Positions 26,009 through 35,402 of a stretch of DNA of 64,000 bases are shown piece by piece. A model generated the notes under the pieces. It did no database searches. It was given only the letters and a program-made list of their open reading frames with translations, and was not told where the DNA came from. The stretch is from assembly GCA_026225475.1 (NCBI GenBank), contig JAMFSU010000004.1, positions 1 through 64,000 of the forward strand, read 5' to 3'. How positions within the stretch are numbered: the first letter of the stretch is position 1; each line of letters begins with the position of its first letter. The position numbers and the translations under genes were made by a program. This DNA comes from Duganella sp. (GTDB taxonomy: Bacteria; Pseudomonadota; Gammaproteobacteria; Burkholderiales; Burkholderiaceae_D).

Positions 26009-27805
26009 ATGACTACCGCTATTCGTTACAGCATCACCTCCAATGATTGTGCCGCACACGTCTTCGACGTCACGCTGACGATTGCCGCACCGGCCGTCGA
26101 TGGCCAGGTGTTGAGCTTGCCTGCCTGGATTCCGGGCAGCTACATGATTCGCGAATTCGCGCGCAATATTGTGCGCATCCGTGCCGAGTCCAACGGCAAG
26201 AAAGTCGCCTTGAAGAAGCGCGACAAGCATACCTGGCAAGCAAGTCCATGCGCCGGCGCACTGACCTTGAGTTATCAGGTCTATGCCTGGGATTTGTCGG
26301 TGCGTACTGCACATCTGGATCAAACTCACGCGTTCTTTAACGGTACCAGCGTATTCTTGCGCGTGCATGGGCAAGAGCAGCAAGCGCATGTGGTTGACCT
26401 CGTGCGCCCAATTGGGGATGCCTACAAGCGCTGGCGCGTGGCAACGGCATTGCCAGAACTCAAAGCCAAGCGTTATGGCTTCGGCAGCTATGTGGCCGGT
26501 GACTATGACGAACTGATCGACCATCCGGTGGAAATGGGCGAGTTTGCACTGGCCACGTTTGATGCGCATGGCGTGCCGCATGACGTAGTGATTACCGGCA
26601 AGGTGCCCAATCTCGACATGACGCGTCTGTGTGCCGATCTCAAGAAGATCTGCCAGGCGCAGATTGCTTTCTTTGAGCCCAACAGCAAGCGCGCGCCGAT
26701 GTCACGCTATGTGTTCATGACCATGGCCGTGGGTGACGGTTACGGCGGACTTGAACATCGCGCATCGACGGCGCTGATTTGTGCGCGCAGCGATTTGCCG
26801 GTCAAGGGCAAAGACGAAGTCGACGAAGGCTATCGCACCTATCTCGGTTTGTGCAGCCATGAGTATTTCCATACCTGGAACGTCAAGCGCATCAAGCCTG
26901 CGGCGTTCGCACCCTATGATCTGGCGCAGGAGGGGTATACCTCGCTGCTGTGGTTGTTTGAAGGATTTACCAGTTACTACGATGATTTGTTCCTGGTGCG
27001 CACCGGCTTGATCGATATGCCGGCCTATTTCGGTTTGCTGGCCAAGACCGTCAATGGGGTGCTGCGAGGCAGCGGCCGCCGCAAGCAAAGTGTGGCGGAA
27101 TCGAGCTTCGATGCTTGGGTCAAATACTACCGGCAAGATGAAAACGCCAGCAATGCGATCGTCAGCTATTACACCAAGGGTTCATTGGTGGCGCTTGGCC
27201 TGGACTTGACCATCCGCGCCGAAAGCAATGGCCGCAAGTCGCTCGATGATGTCATGCGTGCCTTGTGGCAGCAATTCGGCAAGCAGTTCTATAGTAATAA
27301 AGGCGGCCTGGGTGTTGGCGAGGATGAGGTCGATGCGTTGTTTGAGCAAGTCAGTGGCGTCAAGCTCAAGCGTTTCTTTGATCGCTACATTCGCGGCACG
27401 GAAGATCTGCCCTTGCAGGAATTGCTGGCACCGTTTGCTGTGGCCTGTGCCGACCATCGTAAGGATGCCAAACTTGGCCTGGGTATTCGCATCACGCGCG
27501 GCAGCGCCAATGGCGATGCCAAGGTAGCGGCGATCTATGACGGCGGTGCAGGACAGCGCGCGGGCTTGTCGGCCGGAGATCAATTGGTGGCGCTCGATGG
27601 CATCCGCATTCCCGCCGCCGGGCCAGACAGTTTGCTGACGCGTTATCGTGAAAACGATGTGGCGCAGCTACATGTGTTTCGGCGCGACGAATTGATGTGT
27701 TTTGCGCTCAAGCTGAAGATTGACGATGCGCCGCAATTCGTATTGACAGCCGAGGCTAAGCCGGTCGCGGCCTTGCGCAAGCGTACTGCATGGTTGGGGC
27801 GCTGA
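26009..27805 (+). CDS. M61 family metallopeptidase with PDZ domain
   Basis: Predicted zinc aminopeptidase of 598 residues (glycyl aminopeptidase family M61). Residues near 284-288 form the zinc motif HEYFH, extended as HEYFHTWNVKRIKP, and the preceding GYGGLEHRAST block is family typical. A C-terminal PDZ-like region (GLGIRITRG ... GAGQRAGLSAGDQLVALDG) should bind peptide ends. No signal peptide is visible, so a cytoplasmic place is likely. ATG 26009 has AGGA 5 bases upstream and begins with the expected IRYSI strand; the frame opens at 25961 but the extra residues look unrelated. Stands alone between two terminators. Confidence 0.9.
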   Translation: MTTAIRYSITSNDCAAHVFDVTLTIAAPAVDGQVLSLPAWIPGSYMIREFARNIVRIRAESNGKKVALKKRDKHTWQASPCAGALTLSYQVYAWDLSVRTAHLDQTHAFFNGTSVFLRVHGQEQQAHVVDLVRPIGDAYKRWRVATALPELKAKRYGFGSYVAGDYDELIDHPVEMGEFALATFDAHGVPHDVVITGKVPNLDMTRLCADLKKICQAQIAFFEPNSKRAPMSRYVFMTMAVGDGYGGLEHRASTALICARSDLPVKGKDEVDEGYRTYLGLCSHEYFHTWNVKRIKPAAFAPYDLAQEGYTSLLWLFEGFTSYYDDLFLVRTGLIDMPAYFGLLAKTVNGVLRGSGRRKQSVAESSFDAWVKYYRQDENASNAIVSYYTKGSLVALGLDLTIRAESNGRKSLDDVMRALWQQFGKQFYSNKGGLGVGEDEVDALFEQVSGVKLKRFFDRYIRGTEDLPLQELLAPFAVACADHRKDAKLGLGIRITRGSANGDAKVAAIYDGGAGQRAGLSAGDQLVALDGIRIPAAGPDSLLTRYRENDVAQLHVFRRDELMCFALKLKIDDAPQFVLTAEAKPVAALRKRTAWLGR

Positions 27806-27827
27806 GGTCAGGCATCTTGAGCAGGCA

Positions 27828-27858
27828 ATAAAAAACCCGCCGAAGCGGGTTTTTTATT
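27828..27858. terminator. Bidirectional terminator between M61 gene and rplY
   Basis: Perfect stem AAAAAACCCGC / GCGGGTTTTTT with a CGAA loop. The A and T runs make it work in both directions, for the plus-strand peptidase gene and the minus-strand rplY transcript. Confidence 0.92.
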
Positions 27859-27882
27859 TGCTGCAGGCAAGCTACGCGAAAA

Positions 27883-28482
27883 TTACTTAGCGTCAGCTGC
27901 TGGTGCGGCTGGGTCGGCTTCCACTTTGCCAGCTGGGATCGCAGCAGTAGCAACAGTCAGGTTGTCCTGAGTCACTGCGCTCACGCCATTAGGCAGCTTC
28001 AGATCAGCCAAGTGGATCGAGTGACCAGCTTCCAGCTTGGACAGGTCAACTTCGACGAACTCAGGCAGATCCTTAGGCAGGCAGGAAATGTCCAGGTCAG
28101 TCAGCACGTGGCTGATGACAGCTGCCGACAGCTTGACTGCTGGCGATACTTCAGCGTTGACGAAGTGCAGTGGCACCTTGACGTGGATCTTTTGCGAAGC
28201 GTCAACACGTTGGAAGTCAACGTGCAGCACCAGTTGCTTGTACGCGTGGACTTGGAAGTCGCGCAGCAGAACTTGCTCAACCGTGCCTTCGATCTCGAGG
28301 TCGAGGATCGAGGAGTGGAAGGCTTCTTTCTTCAGCGCGTGGTACAGCGCGTTGTGGTCCAGAGCGATCTGGACTGGGGCGCTGGTGCCACCGTAGACGA
28401 TAGCTGGTGTTTGACCAGCAATACGCAGGCGGCGGCTCGCTCCGGTCCCCTGCTCTTTGCGTGGAAATGCGATAACTTTCAT
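27883..28482 (-). CDS. rplY: 50S ribosomal protein L25 (CTC/TL5 form)
   Basis: Long L25 of 199 residues. Residues 1-95 are the 5S rRNA-binding domain (opening [19 protein letters not shown]), and the remainder is the CTC/TL5 beta domain, ending in an Ala/Pro/Asp-rich tail. It stabilises the 5S rRNA in the large subunit. It lies 122 bases downstream of prs on the same strand, the standard Burkholderiales order. A hairpin sits 17-34 bases before the start codon, and a terminator-like hairpin further upstream separates it from prs, so it may have its own promoter or be regulated through that leader. Confidence 0.95.
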   Translation of the reverse strand: MKVIAFPRKEQGTGASRRLRIAGQTPAIVYGGTSAPVQIALDHNALYHALKKEAFHSSILDLEIEGTVEQVLLRDFQVHAYKQLVLHVDFQRVDASQKIHVKVPLHFVNAEVSPAVKLSAAVISHVLTDLDISCLPKDLPEFVEVDLSKLEAGHSIHLADLKLPNGVSAVTQDNLTVATAAIPAGKVEADPAAPAADAK

Positions 28483-28499
28483 TTAAAACTCCAAAGGTT

Positions 28500-28517
28500 G
28501 CGAGACGTCGGTCTCGC
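28500..28517 (-). promoter_or_regulatory. Leader hairpin before rplY
   Basis: Perfect 7-bp stem GCGAGAC / GTCTCGC with a 4-base loop in the mRNA leader of rplY, 17 bases from the start codon. It is followed by a TTGGAG ribosome site. Autoregulation by L25 through such a stem is possible but unproved. Confidence 0.45.
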
Positions 28518-28520
28518 GTT

Positions 28521-28545
28521 AAAAATCCCCCGCGACCAGGGGATT
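28521..28545 (-). terminator. Probable terminator after prs
   Basis: On the minus strand AATCCCC and GGGGGATT form a GC-rich stem around a 7-base spacer, followed by TTTTT. It lies about 60 bases beyond the prs stop, so part of the prs transcript may end before rplY. Confidence 0.65.
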
Positions 28546-28604
28546 CAAAGATTCCCTCAGTTACCTGAAGGAATGAAACTGCATATTCAGTTACTTAAAT
28601 CGTT

Positions 28605-29555
28605 TTATTCTGCAAACAGCGACATCACCGAGTCACCCTTGCTGATGCGCTTGAATGTTTCGGCCAGCAAGCTGGCGCAAGTCAGTTGGCGAATCTTGCT
28701 GCAAGCCTTGGCGGCGTCGGATAGAGGAATCGTGTCGGTGACGACCAGTTCATCGAGCGGCGAATTGGCAATGCGGTCCAGTGCCGGACCCGACAACACC
28801 GGGTGTGTACAGTAAGCTACGACCTTCTTGGCGCCACGTTCCTTGAGTACTTCAGCGGCCTTGGTCAAGGTGCCAGCGGTATCGACCATGTCATCCATGA
28901 TCACGCAGTTGCGGCCTTCGACTTCACCGATGATGTTCATCACTTCCGACACATTGGCCTTCGGACGGCGCTTGTCGATGATGGCCAGATCGCAGTTCAG
29001 GCGCTTGGCCAGCGCACGGGCGCGCACCACGCCGCCGACGTCAGGCGAGACCACCAGCAGGTCGTCGTAGTTCTTGCTGACCAGATCGCCCAGCAGAATC
29101 GGCGATGCGTAAATGTTGTCAACCGGGATATCAAAGAAGCCCTGAATTTGGTCAGCGTGCAGATCCATGATCAACACACGTTCGACGCCGGCTTCCTGCA
29201 GCATGTTGGCAACCAGCTTGGCTGAAATTGCCACACGCGCCGAGCGTGGGCGACGATCCTGACGGGCATAGCCGTAGTAGGGAATCGCCGCAGTGATACG
29301 ACCAGCCGAGGCACGCTTGAGTGCATCGACCATGATCATGATTTCCATCAGGTTGTCATTGGTCGGCGCACAGGTCGATTGCAGCACGAAGACATCCTTG
29401 CCGCGCACGTTTTCATTGATCTCGACCATCACTTCGCCGTCGGAGAATTTGGAAACGTTGGCCTTGCCCAGCGGGATACCTAATTTGTCGACGACGCCCT
29501 GCGCCAGTTCCGGATTGGCGCTGCCAGTAAAAACCATCAGGTTTTCGTATGCCAT
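28605..29555 (-). CDS. prs: Ribose-phosphate pyrophosphokinase
   Basis: PRPP synthetase of 316 residues, making 5-phosphoribosyl-1-pyrophosphate from ribose 5-phosphate and ATP for nucleotide, His and Trp synthesis. The PRPP-binding loop is [18 protein letters not shown]; the ATP flexible-loop region [17 protein letters not shown] and the [17 protein letters not shown] block are all intact. Class I length. It follows tRNA-Gln and ispE on the same strand, and the gap to the tRNA (135 bases) leaves room for its own promoter. Confidence 0.97.
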   Translation of the reverse strand: MAYENLMVFTGSANPELAQGVVDKLGIPLGKANVSKFSDGEVMVEINENVRGKDVFVLQSTCAPTNDNLMEIMIMVDALKRASAGRITAAIPYYGYARQDRRPRSARVAISAKLVANMLQEAGVERVLIMDLHADQIQGFFDIPVDNIYASPILLGDLVSKNYDDLLVVSPDVGGVVRARALAKRLNCDLAIIDKRRPKANVSEVMNIIGEVEGRNCVIMDDMVDTAGTLTKAAEVLKERGAKKVVAYCTHPVLSGPALDRIANSPLDELVVTDTIPLSDAAKACSKIRQLTCASLLAETFKRISKGDSVMSLFAE

Positions 29556-29690
29556 GTGGGTATCCCTGAATGCAATCGTTTAAAAGTCGAAAAGCCGACA
29601 ATGCACGACTATTGGCTAGTCTTGCGTTGGCGGCTTATCTCTTTGGTTTCTCTAGTTCTTTTCGGGTCAGTATGTACTGCCCAAATTTAA

Positions 29691-29767
29691 TGGCAGGGGA
29701 ACAAGGATTCGAACCTTGGAATGCTGGAATCAAAATCCAGTGCCTTAACCAACTTGGCGATTCCCCT
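29691..29767 (-). tRNA. tRNA-Gln (UUG)
   Basis: On the minus strand the gene begins AGGGGAA and ends TTCCCCT-G-CCA, so the 7-bp acceptor stem is perfect and CCA is encoded. The anticodon stem-loop reads CTGGA-TTTTGAT-TCCAG, giving anticodon TTG. The T arm contains GGTTCGAATCC. Length is 77 nt including CCA. It lies between ispE and prs, as in other Burkholderiales. Confidence 0.95.
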
Positions 29768-29857
29768 ACGCAATCTGCTGTTTGCCGCCGCTGTGCACTT
29801 TTAACATCTCGTGCAATCCGGCGTCAAACCAATTTTTGCTCCGTTTAGGCTCCGGAC

Positions 29858-30730
29858 TTAGAGCGCACTTAACAAATGGTCGAGAGGATGTTCCTGCATC
29901 GCTTTGGCTTTCCAACCGTGCCACTGTGAAGGTACCTGTTTAAGTACTTCGTCGGCTTGGTATTCATGTTCAAAAGAACAAAACACACAAGCGCCAGATC
30001 CGGTCATCCGCGCATTTCCAAATGTCTTGAGCCAACTTATCGTCTCGGCAACAACTGGAAACTGCTTGGCAGCCACCACTTCTAAGTCATTTCTCCCGAA
30101 GCCCTTATCAACAAGATTATGTGCATCAGGAAAGTCCGTTATTCTGACTACTTTTGTATCTCTTGTCAATTCTTTCGATGAAAATATTATTGCGGTAGGG
30201 ATCGATACGCCGGGCTCGATGACCACGAACCAACGCTCGGCCGTCCTGAGCGGGACCAGTTCTTCACCTACACCTTCGGCGAAGGCGTTTTGACCCAACA
30301 GGAAGAACGGCACATCGGCGCCCAGCTGCAGGCCCAGTGCCATCAATTGGCCGCGATTGAAGCCGGTTTGCCACAAGTGATTGAGTACCAGCAAGGTGGT
30401 CGCAGCATCGGAAGAGCCGCCACCCAGGCCGCCACCCATCGGCAAGTGCTTTCTGACCGTGATGTCGGCGCCGACCTCGAGTTTGCCGCTGGCGGCCTGC
30501 AGCAAACGCGCGGCGCGTACCACCAGATCGCTGTCGGCTGGCACGCCGGGGATGTCATTGGTGCGGACAATGCGGCCATCGTCGCGTACAGTGAAATCGA
30601 GCATGTCGCAGCGGTCGATCAGCTGGAACACGGTTTGCAACAGATGATAGCCGTCGGCACGACGGCCGGTGACGTGCAGGAACAGGTTCAGTTTAGCCGG
30701 AGCAGGGCAATTGAAAAGACAGGTGGGCAT
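29858..30730 (-). CDS. ispE: 4-diphosphocytidyl-2-C-methyl-D-erythritol kinase
   Basis: GHMP kinase of 290 residues for the fourth step of the MEP isoprenoid pathway. The opening CPAPKLNLFLHVTG-like text (PAPAKLNLFLHVTGRRADGY) holds the catalytic Lys region, and the ATP loop is LPMGGGLGGGSSDAATTLL. C-terminal ARMTGSGACVFCSF is the third GHMP motif. Eighteen bases separate it from lolB upstream, so the two are probably co-transcribed, with the tRNA and prs downstream. Confidence 0.95.
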   Translation of the reverse strand: MPTCLFNCPAPAKLNLFLHVTGRRADGYHLLQTVFQLIDRCDMLDFTVRDDGRIVRTNDIPGVPADSDLVVRAARLLQAASGKLEVGADITVRKHLPMGGGLGGGSSDAATTLLVLNHLWQTGFNRGQLMALGLQLGADVPFFLLGQNAFAEGVGEELVPLRTAERWFVVIEPGVSIPTAIIFSSKELTRDTKVVRITDFPDAHNLVDKGFGRNDLEVVAAKQFPVVAETISWLKTFGNARMTGSGACVFCSFEHEYQADEVLKQVPSQWHGWKAKAMQEHPLDHLLSAL

Positions 30731-30748
30731 GAAAGAAGTGTTAATGAA

Positions 30749-31417
30749 TCACGATTTGCCGGCGGCCGCGGGCAATTGCCATTTGTCGATCACGATGCGA
30801 ATGGCGACCGGGCCTGCCTGCCTGGTTTGACGGCTCAGGTCGAGGCGCTTCGGATGGTTTTGCGCCGTATTGGCACCATCATCCTGCCATTCGCCATAGC
30901 TTAGTTTCCAGCCATCGGCACTGTCGTAGTTGCGTACCTCGGTCGACGGCTGGGCGATAAACGCCTGACCAGCGGTCGTGCGGCCAAAGCCTTGCAGCCA
31001 GTCACGCAGGCCAGATATCGGCAGCGGCCAGCCGAGCGCCTGCTCAGTGAGCAGATTGATATCGGTGGCTGACAATGGTGCTTTGCCAGACTGCTGCAAA
31101 ACTGCGATGCCAGGGCGGATATCGATCGTGGCTAGCGTTTGTCCCAACGGCGACAACAAATGCATGACGATATGGCTGGCGTCTTGATCCCAGGTGAAGC
31201 TGCCATGCAGTGCCTGTTCCTGGTCATTCTGGGTATAGCGGATCGACATGCGTCCTGCCAGGGCAATGTTGTCATGGTAATGACGCACTACCAGCGGGCC
31301 TGCTTCGGGCACCGGTGGTGAGCTCAGACTGGCACAGCCGGTCAGCGCCAAGGCTAGGCCAAACGCTGCGCCGTAGCGGCGCAGCGAGCTAACAAGAGAG
31401 AGCGGTGACAAAGGCAT
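30749..31417 (-). CDS. lolB: Outer-membrane lipoprotein receptor LolB
   Basis: Protein of 222 residues that takes lipoproteins from LolA and inserts them in the outer membrane. The signal peptide ends in LALALTGC, a lipobox, with Ala-Ser after the Cys consistent with outer-membrane sorting. The mature part follows the LolB pattern (LAGRMSIRYTQNDQEQALHG, then LGQTLATIDI and GWPLPISGLRDWLQG). It begins 7 bases after the TPR gene stop and precedes ispE by 18 bases, placing it in a three-gene transcript. Confidence 0.92.
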   Translation of the reverse strand: MPLSPLSLVSSLRRYGAAFGLALALTGCASLSSPPVPEAGPLVVRHYHDNIALAGRMSIRYTQNDQEQALHGSFTWDQDASHIVMHLLSPLGQTLATIDIRPGIAVLQQSGKAPLSATDINLLTEQALGWPLPISGLRDWLQGFGRTTAGQAFIAQPSTEVRNYDSADGWKLSYGEWQDDGANTAQNHPKRLDLSRQTRQAGPVAIRIVIDKWQLPAAAGKS

Positions 31418-31424
31418 TGGCAGT

Positions 31425-33248
31425 TTAGAGTTGCACGTTCAAGCGGGTGAGTGTGTTTTTCAGGACTTCATTTTTCGGGTCCTTGCTTTGCGCATCGCGC
31501 CACAGTTGCTTGGCGTCGTCCTGTTTGCCTCGGGTCCACAGGATTTCGCCAAGGTGGATGCCGATTTCCGTATCAGAACGCAATCCATATGCGCGTCGTA
31601 ATTGCTTTTCGGCTTCGTCCAGGTTGCCCATGCGGAATTCCACCCAGCCCAGGCTATCGGTGATGAATGGATCATCGGGCGCCAGTTGCGCGGCTTTCTT
31701 GATCAAATCGAGTGCTTCCGGCAGGCGGACATTGCGATCTGCCAGCGAATAGCCGAGTGCGTTGTAGGCATGCTGGTTGTTGGGCGCGACATCCATGATC
31801 TTGCGCAGCGAGCGTTCCATGGCTTGATAGTTGCCCAGTTTTTCGGCCACCATGGAATAGTCGTACAACAGATCGGTATTATTGGGGAAGCGTTGCAGAC
31901 CGCTCGACAAGACATCGGCAGCATCCTGATTGCGATTGGCATCGCGCAGAATCTGCGATTCGGCCTGGATCAACTGTTGTTGATCGCGGTCGTTGTCGGC
32001 TTCTGCCAGGGCCTGTTGCAAGACTTGGCGGGCGCCGTTGATATCGCCGCGCTTGGTCAGCAACTGTGCACGACGCACCTGCACGTTATTGTAGGCATCG
32101 CCAGGTTCGACCTGTTCCAGCCATTTCAGCGCTCCTGGAATGTCGTTGTGTTCTTCCGCAATCTGCGACAGCAGCAACAGCGCCTGGGTTGGGTCACGTT
32201 CGTCTTCGGGTTGTTTTGCCAGCGCACTCAGGTAGCGCTTGAGGTAGTCTTCGGCTTCTGGCAGGTGATTGGTTTGTACATTCAGGATGCCAAGCGCAAA
32301 TAGCGTGGTGATGTCTTCCTGATCATCTTTGAGCAGTGTCTGGAATTGCTTGCTGGCTTGTTCGTACTGCTTTTGCTCGACCAGTCCACGCGCATAGGCG
32401 ATGCGGACTTCGCGCGCATCCGGATATTTTTTCAGGAAATTTGACACCAGAACCATCGCATCGGTGGTGTCGGGCGTGACTTGCGCCAGGGTCAGGATGG
32501 CCATTTCCGAGTCTGGCTTCAGTTTCAATGCCTGATTGGCTTCGGCGCGCGCCCGAATCGAGTCGCGATTGGCAAAGGCGCCTTGGGCCAGCGCGAGATG
32601 TGTTTCGATCAGGTCGGGATAAGGCGCAACGATATTTTGTAGAATGTTAAATGCCAGCGTCTTGTCACGTGCGCGGCTCAGTAGGCGCTGGATTTGCAGG
32701 ATCATCGGGCCACGTGCCTGCGGCGACACTGCTGCCAGGCGTTGTGCCAGCAGAGGCTCGATTTCGCTGATGTTGTCGCTCAGCATGATCAGGCCGAGGT
32801 AATTCTGCAATGCTTCATCTGAGCGCGGTGCCAGTTCGGTCCACAGGCGCACGGCAGTCATGGCTTCGTTGGGACGGCGCGCAGCCAATGCCATTTCGGC
32901 GGCGCGCTTGGCCAGTCGCGGATCGCGGGTTTGCTGGGCCAGACTCAGCATGGTGCTGTAAGCGGCTTGCCATTGTCCGCGCTGAAATGAAATTTCGGCA
33001 CTCAGAATGTCGTTGAGCAGGTCTTCCGTCAATTCGACACCGGGCAGCGGATCTTCAGCGATCGTCTTGGTTTTGTCCTGGGGGTTGTTTACCGGTGCCG
33101 TTTTGACCAGGCTTACTGGTTTGCTGCTGGCGCTGGCATCGGTAGTGGTCTCGCTGGGTTGCCGCAGACTTGCACACGCGGAAAGCATGACGGAGAGCGT
33201 TACAATGGCGAGAGGTTTTTTCAAGGGGAATCCTGAATGATCGGACAA
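31425..33248 (-). CDS. Tetratricopeptide-repeat lipoprotein
   Basis: TPR protein of 607 residues with an N-terminal lipobox (VMLSACASL), so likely a membrane-anchored periplasmic scaffold. The body is a chain of helical repeats; the clearest TPRs are near the C terminus, such as YNALGYSLADRNVRLPEALD followed by ITDSLGWVEFRMGNLDEAEK. This is the conserved Burkholderiales neighbour of lolB. Its precise function is not established; a part in lipoprotein or envelope assembly is inferred from position. It is divergent from mutM over 192 bases. Confidence 0.88.
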   Translation of the reverse strand: MSDHSGFPLKKPLAIVTLSVMLSACASLRQPSETTTDASASSKPVSLVKTAPVNNPQDKTKTIAEDPLPGVELTEDLLNDILSAEISFQRGQWQAAYSTMLSLAQQTRDPRLAKRAAEMALAARRPNEAMTAVRLWTELAPRSDEALQNYLGLIMLSDNISEIEPLLAQRLAAVSPQARGPMILQIQRLLSRARDKTLAFNILQNIVAPYPDLIETHLALAQGAFANRDSIRARAEANQALKLKPDSEMAILTLAQVTPDTTDAMVLVSNFLKKYPDAREVRIAYARGLVEQKQYEQASKQFQTLLKDDQEDITTLFALGILNVQTNHLPEAEDYLKRYLSALAKQPEDERDPTQALLLLSQIAEEHNDIPGALKWLEQVEPGDAYNNVQVRRAQLLTKRGDINGARQVLQQALAEADNDRDQQQLIQAESQILRDANRNQDAADVLSSGLQRFPNNTDLLYDYSMVAEKLGNYQAMERSLRKIMDVAPNNQHAYNALGYSLADRNVRLPEALDLIKKAAQLAPDDPFITDSLGWVEFRMGNLDEAEKQLRRAYGLRSDTEIGIHLGEILWTRGKQDDAKQLWRDAQSKDPKNEVLKNTLTRLNVQL

Positions 33249-33440
33249 ACTTTAATTTTACGCTCAACAGCGCGCTTCTTGCTGTAAGCGAGTGTAAACC
33301 ATCGTGCCCACATCGGCACGATGCGGGTCCACTATGATACCTGCCTGGCCGTTGGTCAGCTTGGCCTATCATTGCGGTTTTGCATTGTTATCGATTATTG
33401 CCGTTTCTCATTGCTGTTTATCTAACATTTCATTGTTGTC

Positions 33441-34262
33441 ATGCCTGAATTACCAGAAGTAGAAGTTACCCGGCGCGGTGTTGCTCCCTATCTTGAGGGG
33501 CAGACTGTCAATGCCGTCGTGATGCGTCATAGCGGTTTGCGCTGGCCGTTTCCGGTCGATTTGCCGCAGTTGCTGGCAGGACGGAAGATTCGCGCCACCG
33601 GACGACGTGGCAAATATTTGCTGATTCATTTCGAGCATGGGACCTTGATCGTGCACTTGGGCATGTCCGGCCACTTGCGTATCCTGCCGCCCGGCATAGA
33701 GCCGCAAAAGCATGACCACTTCGACCTGGTGGTTGGCAAGAAAGTCATGCGCATGACCGATCCACGCCGTTTTGGCGCGGTATTGTGGCATCACGCCGCC
33801 GATGGCGACATAGAAGAACACACGCTATTGCGCGGTCTCGGCCTGGAACCACTGGAAGACAAATTTTCAGCATTGGTATTGCATCGTCAGACCCGTAATC
33901 GCAGTGCGCCGATCAAGCAAGTCTTGCTGGCCGGCGATATTGTGGTCGGGGTCGGCAATATTTATGCCTCGGAAAGCCTGTTCAAGGCCGGCATCAATCC
34001 CAAGACTGCAGCCGGCAAGATCAGCCTGCCGCGGTATGAAAAGCTGGTCGCAGCGATCCGTGAAACGCTGGCTGCCGCCATCGAACAAGGCGGCAGCAGC
34101 CTGCGTGACTTTATCGCCGTCAATGGCCAGTCAGGTTATTTTCAGCAAAGCTATTTTGTCTACAACCGAACCGGTCTGGACTGCCGCGTGTGTGCCACGC
34201 CGATCCGGCAGATCAAGCAGGGCCAGCGTTCCACCTTTTACTGTGTGACTTGCCAGCGATGA
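33441..34262 (+). CDS. mutM: Formamidopyrimidine-DNA glycosylase
   Basis: Bifunctional DNA glycosylase/AP lyase of 273 residues that removes 8-oxoguanine and ring-opened purines. After Met removal Pro1-Glu2 are the catalytic residues (PELPEVEVTRRG). The H2TH region includes GVGNIYASESLFKAGI. The C-terminal zinc finger uses Cys pairs in CRVCATPI and FYCVTCQR. It overlaps mutY by 4 bases, so the two genes of the 8-oxoguanine (GO) system are co-translated. Confidence 0.96.
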   Translation: MPELPEVEVTRRGVAPYLEGQTVNAVVMRHSGLRWPFPVDLPQLLAGRKIRATGRRGKYLLIHFEHGTLIVHLGMSGHLRILPPGIEPQKHDHFDLVVGKKVMRMTDPRRFGAVLWHHAADGDIEEHTLLRGLGLEPLEDKFSALVLHRQTRNRSAPIKQVLLAGDIVVGVGNIYASESLFKAGINPKTAAGKISLPRYEKLVAAIRETLAAAIEQGGSSLRDFIAVNGQSGYFQQSYFVYNRTGLDCRVCATPIRQIKQGQRSTFYCVTCQR

Positions 34263-35386
34263 AACGGGTAATCAATAAAGCAGCATCGGCGTTGACGTCG
34301 CCGTCGGCGTTTACCGATCCGAGTTTTTCGGCGGCGGTCATCGCCTGGCAAAAACAGCATGGACGGCATGCCTTGCCGTGGCAGAACACACGGGATGCCT
34401 ATCGGGTCTGGCTGTCTGAAATCATGTTGCAACAGACGCAGGTGACGGCAGTGATTCCGTATTACCAGAAATTTCTGCAGAGTTTTCCCTCGGTCGAGAG
34501 TCTGGCGACAGCACCGTCCGAGGCGGTAATGGCGCATTGGAGCGGCCTGGGTTATTACACTCGCGCCCGCAATTTGCATCGTTGCGCACAGCGTGTGACG
34601 GCTGAATATGGCGGGCGCTTTCCCGACGATCCAGAATTGCTGGCGGATTTGCCCGGTATTGGCCGTTCGACGGCGGCGGCGATTGCGGCATTTGCGTATG
34701 GCAAGCGCGCTGCCATTCTTGATGGCAACGTCAAACGTGTGTTTGCGCGGGTGTTCGGCGTTGAAGGTTTTCCCGGCGCCAAGGCAGTGGAAGATCAACT
34801 CTGGCTGCGTGCCGTGGCTTTGTTGCCGCAGACGGAGATGGAGTCTTATACGCAAGGCTTGATGGATCTGGGGGCGACCTTGTGCGTCAGGGGCAAGCCA
34901 GCCTGTGCGCGTTGTCCGCTGAGTCAACGCTGTGTGGCGCTGGCGACTGGCCGCACGGCTGAGCTGCCGGTGCGCAAGCCAAAGAAGGCAGTGCCGGAAA
35001 AAGACACGGTGATGCTGGTTGTCAGCGAGGGGCAGCATGTTTTATTGCAGCAGCGTCCTGATAGCGGCATCTGGGGTGGTTTGCTGTCCTTGCCGGAATT
35101 GCCGCCCAGCGCCAATGCAGATGAATTTGGTCTGGCGGTGGAGCATGCCATGCAAGGTTTTGGCGAAATTGCTGCTTGTCGCAAGCTACCACCATTTTCG
35201 CATGTGTTCACGCATTTCAAGCTGCATGTGGCGCCGTATCAGGTGGTACTTAAACACCGGTTGTTGCAGGTAGCCGAATCAGTCTATGTCTGGTATCCGG
35301 TGGCGCAACTGGTCGATGCGCCATTGCCGGCACCGGTCAAGAAATTGCTGCTCGGCGTTTTACACAGCGATGATCTGCTCAATTGA
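34259..35386 (+). CDS. mutY: A/G-specific adenine glycosylase
   Basis: Glycosylase of 375 residues that removes adenine opposite 8-oxoguanine. The HhH-GPD domain has the region LPWQNTRDAYRVWLSEIMLQ and the helix-hairpin-helix LADLPGIGRSTAAAIAAFA. The 4Fe-4S cysteines follow C-x6-C-x2-C-x5-C in CVRGKPACARCPLSQRC. A C-terminal NUDIX-like domain (from about residue 240) recognises the damaged base. Start ATG 34259 overlaps mutM; the longer frame from 34190 is a shadow. Convergent with rapZ, 16 bases apart. Confidence 0.95.
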   Translation: MKRVINKAASALTSPSAFTDPSFSAAVIAWQKQHGRHALPWQNTRDAYRVWLSEIMLQQTQVTAVIPYYQKFLQSFPSVESLATAPSEAVMAHWSGLGYYTRARNLHRCAQRVTAEYGGRFPDDPELLADLPGIGRSTAAAIAAFAYGKRAAILDGNVKRVFARVFGVEGFPGAKAVEDQLWLRAVALLPQTEMESYTQGLMDLGATLCVRGKPACARCPLSQRCVALATGRTAELPVRKPKKAVPEKDTVMLVVSEGQHVLLQQRPDSGIWGGLLSLPELPPSANADEFGLAVEHAMQGFGEIAACRKLPPFSHVFTHFKLHVAPYQVVLKHRLLQVAESVYVWYPVAQLVDAPLPAPVKKLLLGVLHSDDLLN

Positions 35387-35402
35387 GCAGCAGCCAGCGG
35401 GA

